Shown: positions 7,089 through 12,245 of the stretch, piece by piece
Position numbering within the stretch: position 1 is the first letter of the stretch
How the letters are laid out: every line of letters starts with the position of its first letter
From: CAZEPT01 sp964514225
Lineage (GTDB): Bacteria > Patescibacteriota > Minisyncoccia > Phycocordibacterales > UBA9973
Direction of reading: 5' to 3'
Assembly (NCBI GenBank): GCA_964514225.1
Contig: CAZEPT010000020.1
Span: 1 to 12,245, forward strand
DNA length: 12,245 nucleotides
Notes under the pieces: model-generated
Database searches by the model: none
Told to the model about the DNA's origin: nothing
The model's input: the letters and a program-made list of their open reading frames with translations, nothing else
Program-made: the position numbers and the translations under genes

Positions 7089-8008
7089 AAAACAAACACC
7101 ACTCTTTAGTTAAGACTCATATCTTTACACACCTCCTTTTTTCTTTAGGTGTTGTGCTAAGTCTATTCACTCCTGTGTATACGTATGCCTCATCGATGAA
7201 AGCTTCATCTGGAAGTGCTATCCGTGCCGGAGACACGAGCATTATTGAAGTCTATGTAGATACCGAAGGACAAGAGATCAACTCAGTAGAGGGAAGTATC
7301 GCTTTATCTGACGAGCACCAGGGTAATTTTCAAATACAAGACATATCTCTTGCTCAATCATCATTTACACTTTGGCCACGTAAGCCATCTCTTGAAAGTA
7401 ATCATACGATTTCATTTGTCGGGGGTGTTCCAGGAGGGGTGATCGGTGATCGCATACTCTTATTTAAAGTTATTGTTAAAATAAATGCCCCAGGCGCGTT
7501 CACTATTAGTCCAAATAATATGCAAGCATACTTGCATGACGGGCTCGGTACGGCACTTACTATACCTGTCAAAAATTCAGTTATCACGGTTGGAGAAGCG
7601 GATAATTCTCCACAGAACAAATGGGAAGAAATTGTCTCAAATGATAATCAAGCTCCAAATCCATTTGTGGTTGAGTTAATCCAAGATGCAAACTTATTTG
7701 AAGGAAAGAAGTTTATCTCTTTTGAAACAACCGATGGAGAGTCAGGCATTAGTCACTATGAAGTGCGAGAGGGTACATATCCAAGTGTCCGTACTGGGAC
7801 AACATATGTACTCATCGATCAAAAGAGTCATCAAGATATTATTGTAACTGCATATGATAAGGCAGGGAATTTCCAAGTAGCAGTACTCAGTCAAAAAGAT
7901 AGTATTAATTGGAAAAGTATCATTATCGTTGTTTTAGGTATTGTGCTTGTTCGAATGATTATTAAAAAGATTCTTCGTAAGCGTCATAAAAAAATACATG
8001 TACAGTAG
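7085..8008 (+). CDS. Membrane-anchored cohesin-domain protein (short form)
   Basis: This protein probably displays a cohesin receptor on the cell surface for dockerin proteins such as the one encoded just upstream. I start it at ATG 7085, which overlaps the previous TGA as ATGA and gives 307 residues. A GTG at 7067 is possible but less likely. A signal peptide covers about 1-35 (TYA cleavage). A cohesin-like domain covers about 36-168, with SFVGGVPGGVIGD and AYLHDGLGT matching the GG and DG-G landmarks of the fold. An Ig-like domain covers about 190-272 (SGISHYEVREG, TAYDKAGN). One membrane helix (about 278-293) is followed by a very basic tail (KKILRKRHKK), which predicts N-outside topology. 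The cohesin domain is divergent, so the family call rests partly on its paralogue next door. It overlaps the next gene by 11 bases. Confidence 0.8.
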   Translation: MKNKHHSLVKTHIFTHLLFSLGVVLSLFTPVYTYASSMKASSGSAIRAGDTSIIEVYVDTEGQEINSVEGSIALSDEHQGNFQIQDISLAQSSFTLWPRKPSLESNHTISFVGGVPGGVIGDRILLFKVIVKINAPGAFTISPNNMQAYLHDGLGTALTIPVKNSVITVGEADNSPQNKWEEIVSNDNQAPNPFVVELIQDANLFEGKKFISFETTDGESGISHYEVREGTYPSVRTGTTYVLIDQKSHQDIIVTAYDKAGNFQVAVLSQKDSINWKSIIIVVLGIVLVRMIIKKILRKRHKKIHVQ

Positions 8009-9728
8009 TTTCTTTCGCACACGTCTTCAAAAAAAATATCTACTAAGCCTCATCTTTAGTATGTTCTTTTTACTTGCTCCACAAGTAGATGCAGCAACAC
8101 TGTCTCTTTCTCCGGGCTCGACCTCTGTTGTTTCAGGCAATATCGTTTCTATCAGGGTGCAGGTAAATAGTTCGGGTACATACATTAATAACGCAGAAGC
8201 AGCGATTCAATTTCCAACAGATCTACTTGAGGTAGTTTCTGTCAGTAAGAGTTCATCAGTGTTTTCTTTGTGGGTTGAAGAACCAACATTTTCCAATAAC
8301 CAGGGAAGGGTAGTCTTCAATGGAGGTGTTGCAAACCCAGGATACAACGGATCAAACGGTTCGATCATCTCTATTACCTTTAGAGCTAAAAAAGCAGGTA
8401 CAGCCTCTCTTATTTTTGCTGACAGCGCCGTCCGGGCCAATGATGGATTGGGAACAAATGTCTTAAGTGGATCAAGTGGAAGTACTATTTTGATTACGAA
8501 TCCAAGCGAGGTAGTGCCTATACCACCCGATCCAAATGTACCGACTCCGGAAAAATCAAACACCGCCTTACCTAATCCTGTTATTAATTCTTCTACTCAT
8601 CCAAACCCAGATGTTTGGTATTCAAATAATACTGCTTCTTTTAGTTGGAAAATACCCAACAATGTTACCTCAGTTCAAGCAACATTAACAACAAACCCGA
8701 CCGCAGCGCCTACCATGTCGTATGACAGTTCAGTTACTCAAAAGACACTTAAAAATGTTTCCGACGGAGTATATTATTTCCACTTGCGCTATTCAAATCT
8801 CTCTTCCGTGAGTAAAATTTCACACCAAAGAGTCAATATTGATACGACAGCACCAGGAGAGTTTACCCCCACTGTTCGTTTAGAGAACGGTCAAAATATC
8901 ATCACCTTGGATGCTCTAGATGCTACTTCTGGAGTTGATCACTACACCCTTGTAATTGAAGGAGGGCAGAGTATCGATGTTCTCAAAAGCGAATTACTCA
9001 ATAAAGAATATACTCTTCCAGTACTTCCGACAGGCACGTATACGCTTCTTGTGTCTGCGTATGATAAAGCAGGGAATAAAAGAGATGCGAATCTTTCATT
9101 CACAAGCCCAATCATCACATCTCCCGTCCTTAGTTTAAATACACAAGAAATCACACAAGGTGACTCAATCATTATTTTTGGTCAAAGTGATTACCCGAAC
9201 CAGAATGTTGAAATAACTCTCGGAATAGGAACCAAAGAAATCCAAAAGTATGTTCAAAAAACAGCACAGGATGGATCGTTTTCTGTTACGACCGATCGAA
9301 TTAAAACAGCAGGTTCCGTTCATATTTCAGCAAGAAATGTTTTTTCAGACACAGTGAGTGGTCCGTTCTCACCAAATATATATCTCAAAGTGAATGAAAC
9401 AGAAGTTTCCCGAGTCTCTCGAGTCGCTCTTCAGATTATCGGTGCAGCAATCTTGCTTTCAACGCTTCTTATTCTTCTCTTTGTTGGATGGTATCGATTC
9501 TTCGCATTCAGAAAGAAAATAGCGGTTGAGCTACAGAGTACTGTAACGGAAGCTCATACTCGAACACTCCTTTTGAAAGATGAATTGAGTAAACAACTCA
9601 AAGTGTTAGAAAAAATTAAAGTAGATAGAAATTTAAATAAAAAAGAAGAACTTATCTTTAAGTCTATTCAAAAAAGTATTGAAGATTTAGACGACTTTAT
9701 TGAAAAGAAATTAAAGAAATTATTGTAA
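7998..9728 (+). CDS. Membrane-anchored cohesin-domain protein (long form) with Ig-like stalk and cytoplasmic coiled coil
   Basis: A 576-residue surface anchor. A signal peptide covers 1-32 (VDA cleavage). A clear cohesin domain follows at about 33-168: LSLSPGSTSVVSGNIVSI, a hydrophobic strand FPTDLLEVVSV, VVFNGGVANPG, IISITFRAKKAGTASL, ANDGLGTNVL. A proline-rich linker (about 170-195) leads to three Ig-like modules, at about 195-282 (FSWKIPNNVTSV, DGVYYFHLRYSN, NIDTTAP), 284-370 (TSGVDHYTLVI, SAYDKAGN) and 372-468 (TQGDSIIIFGQS). One membrane helix spans about 477-497. The last 75 residues are a charged, heptad-like cytoplasmic helix region rich in Lys and Glu. The start codon lies inside the previous gene, so the two anchors are probably made together. 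The cohesin is expected to bind the dockerin protein of the same operon. That pairing is inference. Confidence 0.88.
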   Translation: MYSSFFRTRLQKKYLLSLIFSMFFLLAPQVDAATLSLSPGSTSVVSGNIVSIRVQVNSSGTYINNAEAAIQFPTDLLEVVSVSKSSSVFSLWVEEPTFSNNQGRVVFNGGVANPGYNGSNGSIISITFRAKKAGTASLIFADSAVRANDGLGTNVLSGSSGSTILITNPSEVVPIPPDPNVPTPEKSNTALPNPVINSSTHPNPDVWYSNNTASFSWKIPNNVTSVQATLTTNPTAAPTMSYDSSVTQKTLKNVSDGVYYFHLRYSNLSSVSKISHQRVNIDTTAPGEFTPTVRLENGQNIITLDALDATSGVDHYTLVIEGGQSIDVLKSELLNKEYTLPVLPTGTYTLLVSAYDKAGNKRDANLSFTSPIITSPVLSLNTQEITQGDSIIIFGQSDYPNQNVEITLGIGTKEIQKYVQKTAQDGSFSVTTDRIKTAGSVHISARNVFSDTVSGPFSPNIYLKVNETEVSRVSRVALQIIGAAILLSTLLILLFVGWYRFFAFRKKIAVELQSTVTEAHTRTLLLKDELSKQLKVLEKIKVDRNLNKKEELIFKSIQKSIEDLDDFIEKKLKKLL

Positions 9729-9752
9729 AGAGAAAGGGGAAGAGACTCAACG

Positions 9753-9851
9753 ATGACTCAAATGGGAGTCATGATGAAATACAAAGCTCAAATCGCCAAA
9801 TATCAAGATGAGCTCATGCCACTCTTTCAACTCATGCAGGGAATGAGGTAA
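9753..9851 (+). CDS. Possible 32-residue methionine-rich small protein
   Basis: A short ORF begins with ATG 25 bases after the cohesin gene and reads MTQMGVMMKYKAQIAKYQDE and then LMPLFQLMQGMR. Seven of its 32 residues are methionine, and the pattern suits one amphipathic helix. AAAGGGGAAGAG about 10 bases upstream could be a ribosome binding site, better than those of most genes here. The start codon sits in a small inverted repeat (ATGACTC at 9753-9759 with GAGTCAT at 9766-9772). It lies before the operon terminator, so it would be transcribed. It is too short to prove, and may be a gene remnant or chance. Confidence 0.35.
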   Translation: MTQMGVMMKYKAQIAKYQDELMPLFQLMQGMR

Positions 9852-9884
9852 GAAAAATGTACTCATTTTTTACAGAGAAAGTAA

Positions 9885-9913
9885 AAAATCCCCCTCATGA
9901 GAAGGGGGATTTT
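9885..9913. terminator. Strong bidirectional intrinsic terminator between convergent units
   Basis: AAAATCCCCCT (9885-9895) pairs perfectly with AGGGGGATTTT (9903-9913) around a 7-base loop, with five G-C pairs in a row. The forward strand has TTTT at the right arm, and the reverse strand has a run of six T. It can therefore stop both the forward cohesin operon and the reverse porin-like unit, whose stop codon lies 4 bases away. Confidence 0.9.
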
Positions 9914-9916
9914 AGT

Positions 9917-10489
9917 TTACAAATTGATCATAAGGTACAACTTAGTGTTTTTAATTTCCTGGGCGTAACCTATACCAGCTAGTCCTTTGGACATTTTATG
10001 TGAGAATGTTTTTAAGATTCCCCATTCACCGCGGATCATATTGAAGTTGTTGTTTCCAAAACCCATATCCGAATACAAGAGTACTCCCTGAACCTTAGGC
10101 ATTTTTACAAGTGTAAATGAACCAAAATTCTTGTTGTGGTTGTACACAAGGGTTTGGTTTATGTACTTTGTTGTAATAGTACATGCTCCGCCATACATAC
10201 TGCTTACTGTTCTGTAGTAAAGAACAGCTTGTACATAAGAAAGATGAGCACCTATTTCAATAGAAGGATCATTACTTCGTAAAAAGTATCCACCAACAAG
10301 TGAATGCTTCTGGTTGAACGTATAAGTAATCTTTCCCCCAAAAGCTGACCCAGGGATTTGACCAAGTGTCCACGGTTCAAATTGTGATGTACCCGTATTG
10401 GGTAACGGTCGCAACTCTGTCATTGGAGTTCCTATCTTACCGATGGTAACTAAAATGTTTTTTTGTGGAGTAAGTCGAATGCCAGTCAA
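9917..10489 (-). CDS. C-terminal part of a frameshifted porin-like beta-barrel protein
   Basis: This 190-residue frame opens at a TTG that overlaps the TGA of the preceding fragment, and it has no signal peptide of its own. It reads as the continuation of that fragment: alternating polar and hydrophobic strands with turns, for example NILVTIGKIGTPM, GGKITYTFNQKHSLVGGYF, EIGAHLSYVQAVLYYRT, TKYINQTLVYNHN and a final KNTKLYLMINL strand. The motif TELRPLP, then QFEPW and QIPGSAFGGK, resembles outer-membrane porin-type proteins. One extra T in the TTTT at 10486-10491 would join both parts as ASPF-LTGIRL, giving a protein of about 279 residues. Independent translation from TTG is possible but would leave a barrel fragment without export. 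It could be a sequencing error, a true pseudogene or a recoding site. Confidence 0.65.
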   Translation of the reverse strand: MTGIRLTPQKNILVTIGKIGTPMTELRPLPNTGTSQFEPWTLGQIPGSAFGGKITYTFNQKHSLVGGYFLRSNDPSIEIGAHLSYVQAVLYYRTVSSMYGGACTITTKYINQTLVYNHNKNFGSFTLVKMPKVQGVLLYSDMGFGNNNFNMIRGEWGILKTFSHKMSKGLAGIGYAQEIKNTKLYLMINL

Positions 10490-10752
10490 AATGGTGATGC
10501 GACTCCAGCTACATTAATCTCTAAGGAGGCTACTCCAAAAAGGGAAACAGATTTATTGGGTATCCATTTTATATTTGCGCCCTCGCGAAGGGTCATAAAA
10601 GCTTTTGGATTTTTTGTATCCAGTGGCGTATTTGACCCCGAGAGAATACCAGCGTAGCATTCAACATGGAAGTTTGTATTGGAATCAATGGTGATTTGTG
10701 CGTTGCTGAGCAGGCTAGAAAAAATCACGAAAACTACTATTAAATTTTTCAT
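10486..10752 (-). CDS. N-terminal part of the frameshifted porin-like protein, with signal peptide
   Basis: This 88-residue fragment starts with a classic signal peptide (residues 1-18, hydrophobic core VVFVIFSSLL, cleavage SNA before Q), a style typical of Bacteroidota secreted and outer-membrane proteins. Mature residues 19-88 give beta strands (NFHVECYAGIL, ANIKWIPNKSVSLFGVASLEIN) and stop abruptly at ASPF-TGA. The following frame carries the rest of the barrel, so the fragment is unlikely to be a complete protein. It begins 24 bases after the upstream membrane-protein gene in a very AT-rich gap without a Shine-Dalgarno site, and is probably on the same transcript. If this is a CPR genome, an outer-membrane-type protein would be unexpected, and transfer from Bacteroidota is one explanation. 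Confidence 0.65.
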   Translation of the reverse strand: MKNLIVVFVIFSSLLSNAQITIDSNTNFHVECYAGILSGSNTPLDTKNPKAFMTLREGANIKWIPNKSVSLFGVASLEINVAGVASPF

Positions 10753-10776
10753 TTATTATATTTTTATTTTTATAAA

Positions 10777-12051
10777 TCAGATAAAACATAGGTTATATTG
10801 ATTTGTAAAAATAGGAATTTTCTCAATGTCTGGGAAAAATGTATTCCGATATAATAGGTTAATAAAAGTAATAATTTTTTTAGTTTTCTTTGAAATTATC
10901 TTTTCAAGATCAACTACCGGCGTATCAGGAGGTGGGTTACAAGTAATGCTGTACATAAAACATTTTTTATGTACATTCTCGCTTATACCAACTTTTTGTA
11001 CTGGTAGATTTCTTTGAACAGTGCATGATTGGTAGCTTGGTTGAGATACTGAATATCTAGGTACCAAAGAGATCACCACCATTACAAACAGGGCTTTAAT
11101 CAATGCGTGCTTTCTCGTTATTTCCATACTATCGAGCTGTTTTTGAAATTCAGCCCAGCCCATGGTCTTTCCAAGTTCGATCATTTTTTGTTCCTGTTTT
11201 GAAAACAGTGACAATAGATTTTCTCTTCTTGAAATAACTTCGGCTTTTTGCAATGCTTCTTTCCCACGATTTTTAATATCAATCCAAAGAATGATAGGCC
11301 AGATGAGCACTGAGAGTAAGAAAGAAAGTGGTGCAAAATGCACGGTAATATCTTTCTGCCATGTTGCTTCTATAAATTCTCTTTTAAGATTGTATTTCCA
11401 AATCAAAAATAATAGAAAAGCAAGTGGTAGACCTCGAAGATAGAACATAAGGAGCCAATGGAGAAAAGGGAGTACAATGTCAGAACGAACTGATACATGG
11501 CTATTTTCCTGAGCTTTGTCACGTAGTGCTTCGCCCGGAAACCAGTAGTATTTCGCCTCATCGACACCCATCATTTTTCTCTTATAACCAGCATGTTGCG
11601 TGTAATTTTGTGCAACAACATTATCAAAGTCAATGTTTCGCCAATTCTCATCACGTAAGTTTACAAGTTTATGTAATCCCCGCAGACTCAAACCTTCTAG
11701 GCATGACATTATGAGAGATCGGCCTTCCAAAGTGAGTGCTAGAGAATCTTGATACTTTGACTTAAACATTTTGTATTGTTTGAGATCATGAAAGTATAAG
11801 AAAGGTTCGTACATACCAGTCTCTTTAATGTGTCGTTCTCGCTCTTGTATTAATGAGTCTCCATATACTGCAATAGTTTTTGGAGTCATTTCAAGTGTTG
11901 CAAGTTCTTTTGCAGTAAAAGTTTGCGTTGGATCTTTATAGGACTTACTCTCTTTGTTCAAAGAAATAATCCCGGTAATGATTCCTGTTGACCATATAAA
12001 GCCAGCGGGAATTAAGAGATGCCTGAGCATCCATAATAGTGTTGACTTCAT
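10777..12051 (-). CDS. Unrecognised multi-pass membrane protein
   Basis: I do not recognise this 424-residue protein. Predicted membrane segments lie at about 9-30, 191-218 (long enough to be a hairpin), 238-258 and 314-330. Between the first two is a soluble domain of some 160 residues with conserved-looking aromatic and charged stretches (TPKTIAVYGDSLI, DENWRNIDFDNVV, EAKYYWFPGEALRDKAQ). Residues 260-312 are helical and highly charged (RRENLLSLFSKQEQKMIELG). The C-terminal 90 residues hold four cysteines (343, 364, 371, 422) and a PPPDTP turn, and end in TGA. The start ATG follows a leader of about 30 bases without a Shine-Dalgarno site and a near-consensus promoter. It precedes the porin-like gene by 24 bases, so the two may act together in an envelope function. 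Confidence 0.75.
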   Translation of the reverse strand: MKSTLLWMLRHLLIPAGFIWSTGIITGIISLNKESKSYKDPTQTFTAKELATLEMTPKTIAVYGDSLIQERERHIKETGMYEPFLYFHDLKQYKMFKSKYQDSLALTLEGRSLIMSCLEGLSLRGLHKLVNLRDENWRNIDFDNVVAQNYTQHAGYKRKMMGVDEAKYYWFPGEALRDKAQENSHVSVRSDIVLPFLHWLLMFYLRGLPLAFLLFLIWKYNLKREFIEATWQKDITVHFAPLSFLLSVLIWPIILWIDIKNRGKEALQKAEVISRRENLLSLFSKQEQKMIELGKTMGWAEFQKQLDSMEITRKHALIKALFVMVVISLVPRYSVSQPSYQSCTVQRNLPVQKVGISENVHKKCFMYSITCNPPPDTPVVDLEKIISKKTKKIITFINLLYRNTFFPDIEKIPIFTNQYNLCFI

Positions 12052-12088
12052 ATTTTTTTTATTTAATTTTGTTAAGATATTTTGATAT

Positions 12089-12116
12089 ATTATATACTAT
12101 TTAGAATATATGTCAA
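12089..12116 (-). promoter_or_regulatory. Near-consensus sigma70 promoter for the reverse-strand unit
   Basis: Read on the reverse strand, TTGACA (12116-12111) and TATAAT (12094-12089) are both perfect and 16 bp apart. Transcription should begin near 12082, about 30 bases before the ATG of the membrane-protein gene. It is the best promoter in the window. Its type is not the Bacteroidota TTTG/TAnnTTTG kind, so even if the porin-like gene was acquired, it now sits under a standard promoter. Confidence 0.85.
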
Positions 12117-12152
12117 CTTTTTGTAAGTTATCAAATAAAAAAATAAGCCAAG

Positions 12153-12190
12153 AATAAAAAACCGATTACGAAAGTAATCGGTTTTTTATT
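12153..12190. terminator. Bidirectional intrinsic terminator with GAAA loop
   Basis: A perfect 17-bp stem (12153-12169 with 12174-12190) encloses a GAAA tetraloop. The core is ACCGATTAC/GTAATCGGT, and the arms end in A6 and T6, so either strand yields a stem plus U-run. It lies between the reverse-strand promoter and the forward gene at the right edge, where two divergent units start. It therefore probably insulates them rather than ending a visible gene. The rest of 12052-12225 shows no coding sequence apart from promoters. Confidence 0.85.
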
Positions 12191-12209
12191 ACAAAATTAT
12201 CTCATTTTA

Positions 12210-12218
12210 TGCTATATA
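12210..12218 (+). promoter_or_regulatory. Extended -10 promoter just upstream of the edge gene
   Basis: TGCTATATA fits an extended -10 element (TG-n-TATAAT-like). A weak TTACAA lies 18 bp upstream (12189-12194), overlapping the terminator's last bases. Transcription would start at about 12225, at or next to the ATG at 12226, so the message would be nearly leaderless. Confidence 0.45.
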
Positions 12219-12225
12219 TAGGTGT

Positions 12226-12245
12226 ATGAGTTTATCTATCGGAAT
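12226..12245 (+). CDS. ychF: Start of a probable YchF/OLA1-type GTPase gene (partial)
   Basis: ATG at 12226 opens a frame reading MSLSIG and the first two bases of the next codon at the window edge. YchF proteins of many bacteria begin MSLSIGIVGLPNVGKS, and an extended -10 promoter sits directly upstream. Six residues are too few for certainty: another P-loop or Rossmann-type protein could begin this way. Confidence 0.5.

Noticed and set aside
8207..8563. Reverse frame of 118 codons opposite the long cohesin gene
   Set aside because: It is antisense to a clear cohesin domain and has no features of its own.
4197..9728. Cellulosome
   Set aside because: No glycoside hydrolase, carbohydrate-binding module or S-layer-homology domain is visible, only cohesin, dockerin, repeats and Ig-like modules.
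10486..10491. TGA read as an amino acid (recoded genetic code) to join the porin fragments
   Set aside because: Reading through TGA in the first frame soon meets TAG and does not reach the barrel frame, and other genes here end normally at TGA. The join needs a frame change.
10486..10495. Programmed -1 frameshift at the porin break
   Set aside because: CCATTTTGA is not a canonical X XXY YYZ slippery site and I saw no clear downstream stimulator. It is kept only as a minor alternative to error or mutation.
10826..11714. Forward frames opposite the membrane-protein gene (10826-11017, 11162-11443, 11526-11714)
   Set aside because: Short, without promoters, and the reverse frame is long, has a strong promoter and shows coherent membrane segments.

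Overview
The window looks like a chromosomal segment of an ultra-small Patescibacteria/CPR bacterium, most likely Parcubacteria-like. This is an inference from four things: AT-rich spacers, mostly weak or absent Shine-Dalgarno sites, a compact TatC/TatA set, and secreted proteins built from cohesin, dockerin and Ig-like domains of the kind common in CPR genomes. TAA, TAG and TGA all act as stops, so the TGA-as-glycine code of Gracilibacteria and SR1 is not in use. No rRNA, tRNA, CRISPR array or insertion sequence was seen.

Layout, left to right. Positions 1-2978 (+) hold the tail of an unseen gene, a 709-residue beta-rich protein resembling phage tail or virion structural proteins, and two small unknown proteins packed tightly behind it. 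Positions 3000-4143 (+) encode a TatB-less twin-arginine translocase: tatC and two tandem tatA copies, closed by a terminator that overlaps the end of the second tatA. Positions 4197-9728 (+) form a three-gene operon with overlapping genes. It encodes a 963-residue secreted protein with VW-motif tandem repeats, Ig-like modules and a C-terminal dockerin, then two membrane-anchored proteins each with an N-terminal cohesin domain. A very short methionine-rich ORF (9753-9851) follows, then a strong bidirectional terminator.

Positions 9917-12051 (-) carry two convergent genes read from a near-consensus sigma70 promoter at 12089-12116. The first is an unrecognised multi-pass membrane protein. The second is a porin-like beta-barrel protein with a Bacteroidota-style signal peptide, split by a -1 frameshift. 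A second bidirectional terminator (12153-12190) separates this unit from what is probably the first codons of ychF at the right edge.

How the parts may work together: the two cohesin proteins are predicted to sit in the membrane and display receptors outside, and the dockerin protein made just before them is their likely ligand. That gives a self-contained, non-enzymatic surface scaffold carrying a repeat-rich fibre. All three have Sec-type signal peptides without twin arginines, so the adjacent Tat system probably serves substrates encoded elsewhere. The porin-like protein is the most puzzling item, because these organisms are generally thought to lack a conventional outer membrane.
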